Below, in pieces: positions 1-8,803 of a stretch of DNA of 64,000 nt; positions within the stretch are counted from its first letter, which is position 1; the number at the start of each line of letters is the position of its first letter. The notes under the pieces are model-generated. The model was not told the origin of the DNA, did not search any database, and saw only the letters and a list, made by a program, of their open reading frames with translations. This DNA comes from Anaerobacterium chartisolvens. GTDB lineage: Bacteria; Bacillota; Clostridia; Acetivibrionales; DSM-27016. The position numbers and the translations under genes were made by a program. The stretch spans positions 112,795-176,794 of the forward strand of contig NZ_QPJT01000009.1 of NCBI RefSeq assembly GCF_003337415.1, written 5' to 3'.

Positions 1-2
1 TG

Positions 3-455
3 ACCGTAGACTCTGTATTAAATCAATGCGGAACACGTACAACTACAATAGTAGGGCCTGCCCAGGTAGTAGTGAATGCAGGAAAGTTTGAGGCTCATGT
101 CATAGATTCCGACTCATTCGACAAAGAGGCATGGCTTGAGGAAGTCCTTTCATTCACAAGATCGGAAGAAAGCGGCGCAATAGATCCGTTATATATCACA
201 CTGTATATTCCTGAGGGAGTGACAATTCAGATTATTGAAAACGGAAATCCCGATGTTGGTCCTGCGGATGGAGAAATTATAGCAGGCCCCGGCAGCACCG
301 GATTCATTTTCAATCTTCCCATAGTACCTCCGGTAAGAGAAATCTCCATAGGGGTGCTGGCCGCTCCTCCCGGATCATCACTGACATTGGCTGTGGCACT
401 TATAGAGGATGGAGTGATAATCGGTTCCGCAATTGAAGAAATCCCAATCTCCTAA
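3..455 (+). CDS. C-terminal part of an unrecognised protein, start lies before the window
   Basis: The reading frame is open from base 3 (TVDSVLNQCGTRTTT...) to a TAA at 455, so this is the 3' end of a longer gene; a GTG at 72 is internal to that frame. The visible 150 residues are rich in Val, Ile, Pro and Gly with alternating hydrophobic residues, suggesting a beta-rich structural domain, and no catalytic motif is seen. The style resembles clostridial spore-coat-associated proteins such as the 250-residue protein at 29937, but I cannot assign a family. A strong hairpin terminator follows 8 bases after the stop. Confidence 0.6.
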   Translation, partial: TVDSVLNQCGTRTTTIVGPAQVVVNAGKFEAHVIDSDSFDKEAWLEEVLSFTRSEESGAIDPLYITLYIPEGVTIQIIENGNPDVGPADGEIIAGPGSTGFIFNLPIVPPVREISIGVLAAPPGSSLTLAVALIEDGVIIGSAIEEIPIS

Positions 456-462
456 CACTTAT

Positions 463-500
463 AAATACGGCCTTCCCTAACGGGAGGGCCGTATTTATTT
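463..500 (+). terminator. Rho-independent terminator of the first gene
   Basis: A 15-bp stem (AAATACGGCCTTCCC at 463-477 with GGGAGGGCCGTATTT at 482-496, one G-U pair) with a 4-base loop is followed by a T-rich tract. Confidence 0.85.
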
Positions 501-567
501 TAGTTAAGTCTATACTTTCCCCGCGTGTTTGATATAAAAATAAAACATTGTAACTCTTTAACCTGCC

Positions 568-632
568 GCTGCATAAAATGGGTTTAAAGATATTATGAGA
601 TCCTTAAGCTCATAGTATCTTAATTATGCAGC
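568..632 (+). promoter_or_regulatory. Two-tier hairpin just upstream of rfbF
   Basis: An outer 9-bp inverted repeat (GCTGCATAA at 568-576 with TTATGCAGC at 624-632) encloses a 13-bp inner stem (AAGATATTATGAG at 587-599 with CTCATAGTATCTT at 609-621, one wobble). It is not followed by a U-run, so it is not a plain terminator. It ends about 30 bases before the rfbF start, where it could control translation or transcript stability of the glycan operon. Function is inferred. Confidence 0.5.
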
Positions 633-662
633 AGAATGTGTAAAGACAGGATGTGTAAAGGT

Positions 663-1433
663 ATGAAGGTTGTAATACTGGCGGGAGGATACGGTACAAG
701 AATAAGTGAGGAATCAATGTTTAAGCCCAAGCCCATGATTGAAATAGGCGAGTATCCCATACTTCATCACATTATGAGATATTACTCGCATTATGGATTT
801 AACGAATTCATCATATGCTGCGGGTACAAGGCAAACATAATAAAGGAATATTTCTCAAACTATTTTCTCCACACCTCCGATGTAACCTTTGACTTCCGCT
901 ACAGCGGAAACATGTCGGTTCACCGCAATATTGCGGAGCCATGGCGTGTAACCATTATAGATACAGGTCTTTATACCCAGACGGGAGGACGTATTAAGCG
1001 CATATGCAAATATACCGAAAACAAGCCGTTTTTGCTTACATACGGAGACGGACTCTCCAATGTGGATTTAAACGATCTGGTTGAGTTCCATAAGCAGCAC
1101 AACGCAATTGTTACCCTCACAGCCGTGCAGCCGTCAGGACGCTTTGGCGCAATAGACGTGGACTCTAGCGGCATAGTCACCTCCTTCAGAGAAAAGCCAA
1201 AGGGGGATATGGGCTGGGTAAACGGAGGCTTCTTTGTATGCCAGCCCGATGTATTTGATTATATAGACGGAGACGACTCAATATGGGAGCATGATCCCTT
1301 AGAGAAGATATCCTCTACAGGCAGGCTCATGGCATATAAGCATCACGGCTTCTGGAGCCCCATGGATACCGTAAGGGATAAATTTTACCTAGAAGAGCTG
1401 TGGAAAAACGGCACCGCGCCTTGGAAGCTGTAA
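663..1433 (+). CDS. rfbF: Glucose-1-phosphate cytidylyltransferase
   Basis: Makes CDP-glucose from CTP and glucose 1-phosphate, the first step of the CDP-6-deoxyhexose branch. The protein opens MKVVILAGGYGTRISEES, the nucleotide-binding signature of sugar-phosphate nucleotidylyltransferases, followed by KPKPMIEIG (residues about 22-30), the GDG motif in LTYGDGLSNVD and the WVNGGFF segment. At 256 residues it has the usual RfbF length. I start at the ATG at 663 because homologues begin there; ATGs at 636 and 651 are in frame, and none of the three has a well-spaced ribosome-binding site. rfbG follows 46 bases later, and the pair commonly occurs together in O-antigen loci. Confidence 0.92.
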   Translation: MKVVILAGGYGTRISEESMFKPKPMIEIGEYPILHHIMRYYSHYGFNEFIICCGYKANIIKEYFSNYFLHTSDVTFDFRYSGNMSVHRNIAEPWRVTIIDTGLYTQTGGRIKRICKYTENKPFLLTYGDGLSNVDLNDLVEFHKQHNAIVTLTAVQPSGRFGAIDVDSSGIVTSFREKPKGDMGWVNGGFFVCQPDVFDYIDGDDSIWEHDPLEKISSTGRLMAYKHHGFWSPMDTVRDKFYLEELWKNGTAPWKL

Positions 1434-1479
1434 AAGCTGTTTTAACGGAAAAACATAGAAAAAGCACCGGGAGGTTAAA

Positions 1480-2541
1480 ATGCTTGATAAGCATTTCTGG
1501 AAGGGTAAAAAAGTTTTTTTGACGGGACATACCGGCTTTAAGGGATCATGGCTTTCGAGCCTTCTGCTTGATGCCGGTGCCGACGTAACGGGCTATTCCC
1601 TTGCGCCCTGCACCAAAGACAGCCTTTTTGAGCTTTTGAATTTATCCCGTCACATTAACTCCGTAACAGGAGATATAAGGGATTTAGATGCATTAAAAAA
1701 AGTATTTTTAAGCTCAAGCCCCGAGATAATTTTTCACCTTGCCGCACAGCCCATTGTCACAGAGTCCTATAAAAGCCCCGTTTATACTTATGAAACAAAT
1801 GTAATGGGGACGGTAAATATATTGGAATGTGCGCGTATTTACGGTACAGCAAGGTCTATCGTAAACGTCACGACCGATAAGGTGTACTTAAATAAAGAAT
1901 GGCACTGGGGCTACAGAGAGAATGATCGGCTTTGTGGGCACGATCCCTACTCAAACAGTAAATCCTGCAGCGAGCTTGTTACGCGCAGCTATATTGATTC
2001 ATTTTTTTATGCTGACGAAGCAGCGGCAATCTCTACCGCGCGATCTGGAAATGTAATAGGAGGAGGAGACTTTTCCCCCGGCCGAATTATACCCGATTGC
2101 GTAAGAGCGGCTCATAAGCAACGGACAATTGCAGTAAGAAACCCCAATTCAACAAGACCTTACCAGCATGTTCTCGAATGCCTGCATGGGTATATGCTTT
2201 TAGCACAGAAGCAGTATGAGGACAAGAATAAATATGCGGGAAGCTATAATTTCGGCCCCAATGATACGTGCTGTATAACAACAGGAGAGCTTGTCGGTAT
2301 GTTTTGCCGGAAATGGGGGGCAGGACAGACATGGGAAAGCACCGGCATTGACGGGCCCCATGAGGCTTCCCTTTTAAAGCTTGACTGCTCCAAGGCCAAG
2401 GCTGCTTTAGGGTGGAAGCCGGTGTGGACAATCCATGACGCTGTTGACAAAACGGTAGAGTGGTACAGGTCATGGCATCAGAAACAGGATATGGCGGAGC
2501 TTACAAGCCTGCAAATTTACAGCTTTTTAAACAACGTATGA
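1480..2541 (+). CDS. rfbG: CDP-glucose 4,6-dehydratase
   Basis: Extended short-chain dehydrogenase that converts CDP-glucose to CDP-4-keto-6-deoxyglucose with bound NAD. Visible motifs: the dinucleotide-binding loop TGHTGFKGSWL near the N-terminus, the FHLAAQPIV strand typical of this family, VTTDKVY and YSNSK (the YxxxK catalytic pair), and RSGNVIGGGD. At 353 residues it has normal length. A GGGAGG sits 8 bases before the ATG. Together with rfbF it supplies a CDP-4-keto-6-deoxy sugar; the next enzyme is probably the RfbJ-like reductase at 13163. No RfbH-type dehydrase is in the window. Confidence 0.92.
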   Translation: MLDKHFWKGKKVFLTGHTGFKGSWLSSLLLDAGADVTGYSLAPCTKDSLFELLNLSRHINSVTGDIRDLDALKKVFLSSSPEIIFHLAAQPIVTESYKSPVYTYETNVMGTVNILECARIYGTARSIVNVTTDKVYLNKEWHWGYRENDRLCGHDPYSNSKSCSELVTRSYIDSFFYADEAAAISTARSGNVIGGGDFSPGRIIPDCVRAAHKQRTIAVRNPNSTRPYQHVLECLHGYMLLAQKQYEDKNKYAGSYNFGPNDTCCITTGELVGMFCRKWGAGQTWESTGIDGPHEASLLKLDCSKAKAALGWKPVWTIHDAVDKTVEWYRSWHQKQDMAELTSLQIYSFLNNV

Positions 2542-2592
2542 AGGAAGTATAGGTTTTATTTTTTTGCAGCAAGGCTGCATGGAGGGGTTAAC

Positions 2593-4116
2593 ATGTATGA
2601 TTTAAACCAGGCTCCCGAAGTTATAGTAAAAAATACCGACAGCAAAACAGGGCCTGCCGCAGGAGACAGCCTCTATTCCACCAGAGAAAACATGCTCTCT
2701 GCAACGCTTGAGGATAACGCACCCCTTGTCAGTATTGTTCTTATAGGGTTCAACAACCTTGAGCAGCACACCAAAACATGCATTGAGTGCATACTAAAAT
2801 ATACGGGAGATGTTGATTATGAGCTTATAATGGTAGATAACGGCTCTTCGGACGAAACTCTCGAATACTTTAAGCAAGTGCCCTATGCCAGAAAAAGAAT
2901 AATACATATTACCAAAAACTTAGGCGCCTTTTACGGCAGCAGATCAGGGCTTGAGCTTGCGGCCGGCGCATATATAGTGGGAATTGCAAACGATGTATAT
3001 GTAACTCAAAATTGGCTTTCAAACCTTCTTAAATGTGCGATTTCAGACAAATCCATAGGTATGGTAGGGCCTGTATCAAACAATGTAAGCAATTACCAGA
3101 GCATAGATCTATGCTTTAACGGTATTGCCGATATGCAGGAAAAAGCGGCACAATACAACATATCCTGCCCCGCGCAGTGGCATGAGCGCATAAGGCTGAT
3201 ATCCCCCATTGTTCTCTTTAAAAAAACCTGTCTCGACATGATAGGTACATATGACTACGGCTTCCTGCACGATTTCGCCGACGACGACATAACCTTCAGG
3301 GTGCGAAGGGCAGGCTACAAGGCAGTGCTTTGCAGGGATGTTTTCGTATACCATGCCGGACATACCTCGGGCCAGTCGTTTGAGCAGTACAGGGAGTCCC
3401 TGCAAAAAGGGCGCACAGTCTTTAACAATAAATACTATGGAATAGACGCATGGAATGACGTCAACAACTATGAGCTTACAATGACAGCTCTTATAGACCC
3501 CGTTCAAAGTATAGAAGCAGCTTGCACAAACGTTCTTGGAATAGATGTTTTATGCGGCACTCCCTTACTGGAGGTTAAAAACAAGCTGAGAAGCGGAGAC
3601 GTGTGCAATGTACGCCTGTCGGCATTTACCTCCGATGCGAAATACTGGCTGGACTTAAACACCATATGTAGCGGAAAGGTGGCTGTTGACAGGCTTCAAT
3701 ACCTTAGTGAGCATTTTAATGCAGACAGGTTTGACTATATAGTTCTCGGAAAGCCTGTCAACACATACAGTGATCCTTACAGGCTTACAAGCGATATGCT
3801 CTCTCTTTTAAAGGACGGAGGCCATTTGCTTATGAAGCTCACAAATACCTACGATGCAAGAACCCTTCTGTCAATCTCGGGAAACGCCTCTGCACTCGAC
3901 GGCGCAATTGTGGCGAACGTTCCTTTCCCCGCATTTGAAGCATACTTAAATACCCTTGGGTATGAATGTAAAAAAAAGGTGTCGGAATTTCACTGTACCG
4001 ACGTGGACACGATGAACACCTTAAAAAAGGTATCGGAGGATTTAAATCCGCAAAGCGCCAATGACATTTTCGGCAAAATAATGATCAACAATTACGTACT
4101 TGACATATCAAGGTAG
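2593..4116 (+). CDS. Family 2 glycosyltransferase with a C-terminal methyltransferase-like domain
   Basis: Residues about 40-300 form a GT-A glycosyltransferase: PLVSIVLIGFNNLEQ, the strand ELIMVDNGSSDETLE, and AYIVGIANDVYVT where the usual DxD is replaced by N-D-V. The segment YDYGFLHDFADDDITFRVRRAGYK matches the acceptor-site ED region of O-antigen GT2 enzymes. Residues about 310-507 resemble a class I SAM methyltransferase (LEVKNKL, FDYIVLGKPV, LLKDGGHLLMKLTNT), but the first glycine-rich loop is degenerate (VLCGTPL). It may transfer a sugar and carry a vestigial or scaffold methyltransferase fold. A GGAGGGG ribosome-binding site precedes the ATG. Confidence 0.8.
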   Translation: MYDLNQAPEVIVKNTDSKTGPAAGDSLYSTRENMLSATLEDNAPLVSIVLIGFNNLEQHTKTCIECILKYTGDVDYELIMVDNGSSDETLEYFKQVPYARKRIIHITKNLGAFYGSRSGLELAAGAYIVGIANDVYVTQNWLSNLLKCAISDKSIGMVGPVSNNVSNYQSIDLCFNGIADMQEKAAQYNISCPAQWHERIRLISPIVLFKKTCLDMIGTYDYGFLHDFADDDITFRVRRAGYKAVLCRDVFVYHAGHTSGQSFEQYRESLQKGRTVFNNKYYGIDAWNDVNNYELTMTALIDPVQSIEAACTNVLGIDVLCGTPLLEVKNKLRSGDVCNVRLSAFTSDAKYWLDLNTICSGKVAVDRLQYLSEHFNADRFDYIVLGKPVNTYSDPYRLTSDMLSLLKDGGHLLMKLTNTYDARTLLSISGNASALDGAIVANVPFPAFEAYLNTLGYECKKKVSEFHCTDVDTMNTLKKVSEDLNPQSANDIFGKIMINNYVLDISR

Positions 4117-4173
4117 ATGCATCAGCGGCACATATAAAAATATTTGCCGCATACTTTTGCTCTGAGGTGGCAT

Positions 4174-5496
4174 ATGCTTAAAAGTAGAATACTTCATATC
4201 ACCCCTCATATGGGAGGAGGCGTTGGCAACGTAATTTCCGGTATAGCGTCCTCAAGCGGCGGTATTCATGAAATAGCTCTGCTGGAAAGCCCTGTAAACA
4301 AAAGCTTTATGACAGCCGCACAGGATATGGGTGCGAGGGTATTTGTGCAGCCGGACGAAAAGCAGCTCCATAGCCTCATTGAAAGCAGTGATGTTACAAT
4401 TGTACACTGGTGGCACCATCCTAAAACCGCAAGGCTGCTTTGCCATTTCCCGGAGGTACGCACACGGCTTGTAATATGGACACATATATCAAGCCTTACG
4501 TCTCCCGCCTTAAACCCCGGCATTCTTTTAAGAGCCTTGGCAGTGTGGTTCACATCTCCCTCCTCCTATGACGCGGGTGTATTTAAGGAAATACCGTATG
4601 AGATGCTCATGAAAAAAACCCGTGTGGTATATGGCTGTCCGGGGCTTGACGATGCCCCCGATATAAGGCATGAGCCGCATGACGGCTTTAACATAGGCTA
4701 CCTTGGATATATAGATTTTTCAAAGCTGCATACCGGGTTTGTTTTATTCTGCAAGGCAGTGGAAATAGCACAGGCACACTTTATACTGGCAGGCGAAGCA
4801 CCTGCAAAAAATACTCTCGACATGCAGGCAAGGGCTCTCGGTATGCAGGATAGATTTACTTATACCGGCTACTTAGAAAACATATATGATGTGCTTTCCG
4901 GCTTTGACGTATTGGGCTATCCTCTTATGCCCTTTCATACCTGCACAACGGAAAATACAGTATTGGAGGCTATGGCGGCGAGGGTACCCCCCGTAATGCT
5001 GAACCAGCTTTCTGAGCGGTACATTGTCACCGATAATGAAACCGGGCTTTTAGTCTCAGGAATTGAGGAATACGGAAATGCCATGAGATATCTGTACCAA
5101 AACCCTGAAAAAAGAAAGGCAATGGGCAGAAAAGCGCGGAATTATGTAATGGACAAATACAGTAAAAAAAAGCTTGCGGATAATTTTTATTCAGGCATCG
5201 AGGATGTAATGTCGTGCCCAAAGGCAAAATTCCATTTCAGCGATATACTTGGCTCCGTTCCCTGTGAGTGGTTTGCATCATGCCTCGGGGCCGACGGGCA
5301 AAGCTTTAAGCTGAGCCTTGCAGCCGGGCCTCATGGGCAGACTCCTCAAATAAAAAAAGCAATTTTGAGATGCAGCCCCCTTCTTAAAGGGCCCAACAAA
5401 GCCTCAATATTCCATTACAAAAGAGAGTTCCCTTATGATCCAATGCTGCAAGTGTGGGCAAACACAATAAATGAAGGAAGTGATGACAATGAATAA
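4174..5496 (+). CDS. GT4-type glycosyltransferase
   Basis: Retaining GT-B transferase. The protein starts MLKSRILHITPHMGGGVGNVISGIA, with the glycine-rich donor loop expected near the N-terminus, and has the C-terminal family signature FHTCTTENTVLEAMAARVPPVML (the E-x7-E type motif). The start at 4174 is supported by GAGGTGG at 4164-4170; an upstream in-frame TTG at 4144 has no such site. About 90 residues after the GT4 fold have no recognised domain. The stop overlaps the next gene by 8 bases, showing translational coupling. Donor and acceptor are unknown; a role in surface glycan assembly is inferred from the neighbours. Confidence 0.82.
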   Translation: MLKSRILHITPHMGGGVGNVISGIASSSGGIHEIALLESPVNKSFMTAAQDMGARVFVQPDEKQLHSLIESSDVTIVHWWHHPKTARLLCHFPEVRTRLVIWTHISSLTSPALNPGILLRALAVWFTSPSSYDAGVFKEIPYEMLMKKTRVVYGCPGLDDAPDIRHEPHDGFNIGYLGYIDFSKLHTGFVLFCKAVEIAQAHFILAGEAPAKNTLDMQARALGMQDRFTYTGYLENIYDVLSGFDVLGYPLMPFHTCTTENTVLEAMAARVPPVMLNQLSERYIVTDNETGLLVSGIEEYGNAMRYLYQNPEKRKAMGRKARNYVMDKYSKKKLADNFYSGIEDVMSCPKAKFHFSDILGSVPCEWFASCLGADGQSFKLSLAAGPHGQTPQIKKAILRCSPLLKGPNKASIFHYKREFPYDPMLQVWANTINEGSDDNE

Positions 5497-6667
5497 AAGA
5501 CAGTCCTTTGTAAAATCAATACAGGAGTTGATAAATTCTGACGAAAACATCAAGAAGGCTGGGCAAATCTTTCATGAGCTGGCAACGGGAAAGGTATACA
5601 TCTATGGGGCGGGCAACGCCGGAGCAATGACTCTTAATCTTCTTCAAAAGGGAAATATCCATGTTGAGGGCTTTTTTGACAGGCATGGAGGAAGCGATAC
5701 CTTTTACTGCGGAAAGCCGGTTTATAAGGCGGATGAGCACAATCTGCACCAAAAAAGCGACGGCGAAGCATTAATAATAATAGCCTTTATGTGTGGCTGC
5801 AGTGAGCTTGAGGATATTGAGAGGCACCTGTCCTGCTGCGGTTGGGAGTCAATATACTATTTCCAGACAATACGGTATTTCTTTGATATATACGACTATT
5901 TAAGCTGTGGCAATCAGGACGGCTGCTTAGACGGGAACGTCAAAGAATCTGAAAAATACAAAAAAATACTGGAGGTTGCCGCCCTTTTGGAGGACAGCGA
6001 AAGCTTTCTGGTATATCAAGCCTTCTTAAAGGCAGTAATCAGCGGAAATCCGGCATACTTTTCCCTGCCCTCGGAAAAACCGCAGTATTTTGTAGATGAC
6101 ATACCTCTGCAAAAAGGATACTCAAGATTTATAGACTGCGGCGCATTTGACGGGGACACTGCGTACGCTCTTAAGAAATACATCGGAGTGGCGGATGCAC
6201 TGGCGCTTTTTGAACCCGATCCCGATAACTTTAACAGGCTTTGCTCGAATTTAAGGTCGGACAGAGCATCAAAGGAGCAGATACTTTTCCCCTGCGGCGT
6301 ATGGAAAAGCAGCCAAATACTCAAGTTCAAATCGGGCATTGAGACCTCCAGCGGAATTTCCGAGGACGGCGATACCTTTACGCAGTGCGTCTCAATAGAT
6401 AACGTCATTCCCGATTTTGCTCCTACCTTTATAAAAATGGACATTGAGGGAGCCGAGTGCGAAGCCCTTTATGGCGCGGCAGAAACAATAAAGCGGCACA
6501 CTCCCGATATGGCAATCAGCGTGTACCACTCGTTAGAACACCTGTGGGAAATACCTCTTCTTATAAAAAGCATCAGTCCCGGATATGTATTCTATATGCG
6601 AAGTCACGGTCTGTATGGCATGGAGACAATACTGTATGCGGTAAACCAAGCTGCAAATGAGCTATAG
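5489..6667 (+). CDS. FkbM-family SAM-dependent methyltransferase
   Basis: Residues about 25-110 form a small Rossmann-like domain (GKVYIYGAGNAGAMTLNLLQ) like those attached to sugar-modifying enzymes. Residues about 200-380 form an FkbM (Methyltransf_21) domain with FIDCGAFDGDTAYAL for SAM binding, ALFEPDPDNF and the diagnostic FIKMDIEGAECEALYGA motif. Such enzymes usually O-methylate glycans or small molecules. I chose the ATG at 5489, with GGAAG about 10 bases upstream, over the ATG at 5471. It overlaps the preceding glycosyltransferase by 8 bases and sits 17 bases before the radical SAM array, so it is part of the same operon. Confidence 0.85.
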   Translation: MNKRQSFVKSIQELINSDENIKKAGQIFHELATGKVYIYGAGNAGAMTLNLLQKGNIHVEGFFDRHGGSDTFYCGKPVYKADEHNLHQKSDGEALIIIAFMCGCSELEDIERHLSCCGWESIYYFQTIRYFFDIYDYLSCGNQDGCLDGNVKESEKYKKILEVAALLEDSESFLVYQAFLKAVISGNPAYFSLPSEKPQYFVDDIPLQKGYSRFIDCGAFDGDTAYALKKYIGVADALALFEPDPDNFNRLCSNLRSDRASKEQILFPCGVWKSSQILKFKSGIETSSGISEDGDTFTQCVSIDNVIPDFAPTFIKMDIEGAECEALYGAAETIKRHTPDMAISVYHSLEHLWEIPLLIKSISPGYVFYMRSHGLYGMETILYAVNQAANEL

Positions 6668-6684
6668 TATGGGGAGGTTTACCT

Positions 6685-7710
6685 ATGGGAGCTAAAGCTA
6701 TAACAAATAAAAACGCCTGCAGAGTGGAGTTGGGGAAGGTACTGCCCCTTAAAGCCCCCTTTTCGGTGCAGATGTACGTGGCCAACGTATGCAATTTCAA
6801 GTGCAGCTACTGCCTGCAAAGCTCCGATGCCGAGACGCTTAAAAGCATGTCCTTCCAGAAAAAGCTTATGAGCCTTGAGGTGTATAAAAAATGCATAGAC
6901 GGCTTCAAGGCCTTAAAGACCAGACTTAAGGTGCTTGTGCTTGTGGGATGGGGCGAGCCTTTGCTGCATCCTGATATAATTGAAATGGTGCGGTATGCAA
7001 AGAGCAATAACATAGCGGATAAAATAGAAATATTGTCAAACGCCTCTCTGCTGAAGCCTGCCGTTGCCGACCGCCTTATAGAAGCGGGCCTCGACAGCCT
7101 CAGGATTTCAATACAGGGGCTTAATTCGGGAGACTATAAGCAGGTATCGGGAGTAGATATTGATTTTAATGAATTTATATCCAACCTGAAATATTTTTAT
7201 CACAATAAAAAAAGCACAAACGTATATATGAAAATAATGGATATCATGCTGAAGAATAATGAGGACAGGGAGGAATTTTTCCGGCTTTTCGGAGAACTCT
7301 GTGATGAAATAGCGGTGGAATCCCTAATCCCCGTCTTAAATGAATTCGATTATACCGAATTCGGAAGTGACTTTTCAACTGAGCTTATGGGAAATAGGAT
7401 AGTTGACACAGACATCTGCGCTCTTCCCTTTTATTCCTGCATTATTGATGTGGACGGCTTAGTGCTTCCCTGCTGCGTATTTCCTCCTCCTGCCGTATTC
7501 GGAAGCGCCGCCGAAAGGGGGCTGGACAGCATATGGAACGGAAAGGAATACAACTCCTTTCTCATAAAGCTGCTGCAGCATAAAAAAGCCCAAATGCCTG
7601 TATGCAAGCAATGCCAAAGGCATACTCACGTTATGCGCCCGAGCGATTATCTGGATAAATACGCCCAGGAGCTTGAGGAAAGGTATAAGCTCATTCCGCC
7701 GCATGCGTGA
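6685..7710 (+). CDS. Radical SAM/SPASM protein, first of four tandem paralogues
   Basis: The N-terminal CNFKCSYC (CxxxCxxC, residues about 36-43) binds the SAM-cleaving 4Fe-4S cluster, and GWGEPLLHPDI is the glycine-rich SAM-binding loop. Residues about 240-315 resemble a SPASM/twitch region (CALPFYSC, DGLVLPCC, SIWNGKEYN, CKQCQ) that would hold one or more auxiliary clusters. At 341 residues it is typical of SPASM enzymes that modify peptides or sugars. All four paralogues share the lead-in LPL-x-x-PF before the cysteine motif and the LRISIQGL strand. The substrate is unknown; the setting between glycan genes suggests sugar dehydrogenation, epimerisation or deoxygenation. Confidence 0.85.
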   Translation: MGAKAITNKNACRVELGKVLPLKAPFSVQMYVANVCNFKCSYCLQSSDAETLKSMSFQKKLMSLEVYKKCIDGFKALKTRLKVLVLVGWGEPLLHPDIIEMVRYAKSNNIADKIEILSNASLLKPAVADRLIEAGLDSLRISIQGLNSGDYKQVSGVDIDFNEFISNLKYFYHNKKSTNVYMKIMDIMLKNNEDREEFFRLFGELCDEIAVESLIPVLNEFDYTEFGSDFSTELMGNRIVDTDICALPFYSCIIDVDGLVLPCCVFPPPAVFGSAAERGLDSIWNGKEYNSFLIKLLQHKKAQMPVCKQCQRHTHVMRPSDYLDKYAQELEERYKLIPPHA

Positions 7711-7762
7711 AGCCTTATAATATAATATTGATATAATTATTTCATATGAAAGGTCTGTTTTT

Positions 7763-8800
7763 ATGAATGCTGAAATAAAGCCCAGCTATGACACCAACCG
7801 TAAGCAGCTTTCGGAGGTAATTCCTTTAAGCTCTCCCTTTACGGTTTTTATAGAACCCACCCGCTGCTGCAATTTCAAGTGCTTTTACTGTCTTCACGGC
7901 ACAAGGGGACAGCAAAACGGAGAGCTGGCAAAAACGGGATACAAATTAAGGCACATGGACTTTTCCATGTACGAGCAGCTTTTAGAACAGCTTCTCTCCT
8001 TCCCCGAACGGCCCAAGAGAATAGTGTTTTCGGGGCTTGGCGAGCCTCTTATAAACCCCCGTCTTCCCGACATGATAAAACTGGCACACCAGCTTGGAGC
8101 AGCGAAAAGGCTTGATATTCTGACAAATGCTTCACTCCTTACCCCTGAGCTTTCGCACAGGCTTATAGACGCGGGAACCACAAGGATACAGGTATCTCTT
8201 CAGGGTCTTGATTCCCGCAAATATAAGGAGATTTCAGGAGTCACAATAGATTTTGATAAAATGCATGAGAATTTAAGCTATTTATATAAGAACAGAAAGA
8301 GCTGTTCAATTTTTATAAAAATCATAGACTCCATTTTAGACGGTGAGGAGGATAAGCAGCGTTTTTACAAGCTGTTCGGAGACATATGCGATCAAATATT
8401 CATTGAGCATCTAATAACCCTTCAGCAGCAGATGAAGGATCACAACGGCTTGGCCGACAATACGCGCAATCTCAATAACGAAAAGGTTGTATACAGGCAT
8501 GTATGCCCTGTAATATTTTACATGCTCCAGATTGATGCCGACGGGAATGTCTTCCCGTGCCCTGTAGGTGGGCTGCCAAAAGGCTTTTCTATGGGAAATA
8601 TCAACAATGAGCCGCTAGTCTCAATATGGAAGGGCAAAAAACGCAATAGCCTTATGAGGGGCCACCTTATGCAAAAACGCCTGAAAATTCCCGTGTGCGC
8701 AACCTGCAGCGCATGTGCCGCAGTGCTTGACGGAAGCGAGTTTCTGGACGATTGCAGAGAACGCCTGCTTTCACTTTTAGACTCCGAAGGAGGTGCATAG
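7763..8800 (+). CDS. Radical SAM/SPASM protein, second tandem paralogue
   Basis: Contains CNFKCFYC (cluster motif), FSGLGEPLINPRL (SAM-binding loop), TRIQVSLQGLDSRKY and a C-terminal SPASM-like region with CPVIFYMLQIDADGNVFPC, SIWKGKKRN and CATCSACAAV. At 345 residues it matches the first copy throughout. It begins 52 bases after the preceding gene, with AAAGG upstream of the ATG, and ends 3 bases before the third copy. The linker between the two halves (residues about 55-75, TRGQQNGELAKTGYKLRH) differs from the other copies, so substrate specificity may have diverged. Confidence 0.85.
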   Translation: MNAEIKPSYDTNRKQLSEVIPLSSPFTVFIEPTRCCNFKCFYCLHGTRGQQNGELAKTGYKLRHMDFSMYEQLLEQLLSFPERPKRIVFSGLGEPLINPRLPDMIKLAHQLGAAKRLDILTNASLLTPELSHRLIDAGTTRIQVSLQGLDSRKYKEISGVTIDFDKMHENLSYLYKNRKSCSIFIKIIDSILDGEEDKQRFYKLFGDICDQIFIEHLITLQQQMKDHNGLADNTRNLNNEKVVYRHVCPVIFYMLQIDADGNVFPCPVGGLPKGFSMGNINNEPLVSIWKGKKRNSLMRGHLMQKRLKIPVCATCSACAAVLDGSEFLDDCRERLLSLLDSEGGA

Positions 8801-8803
8801 ATA

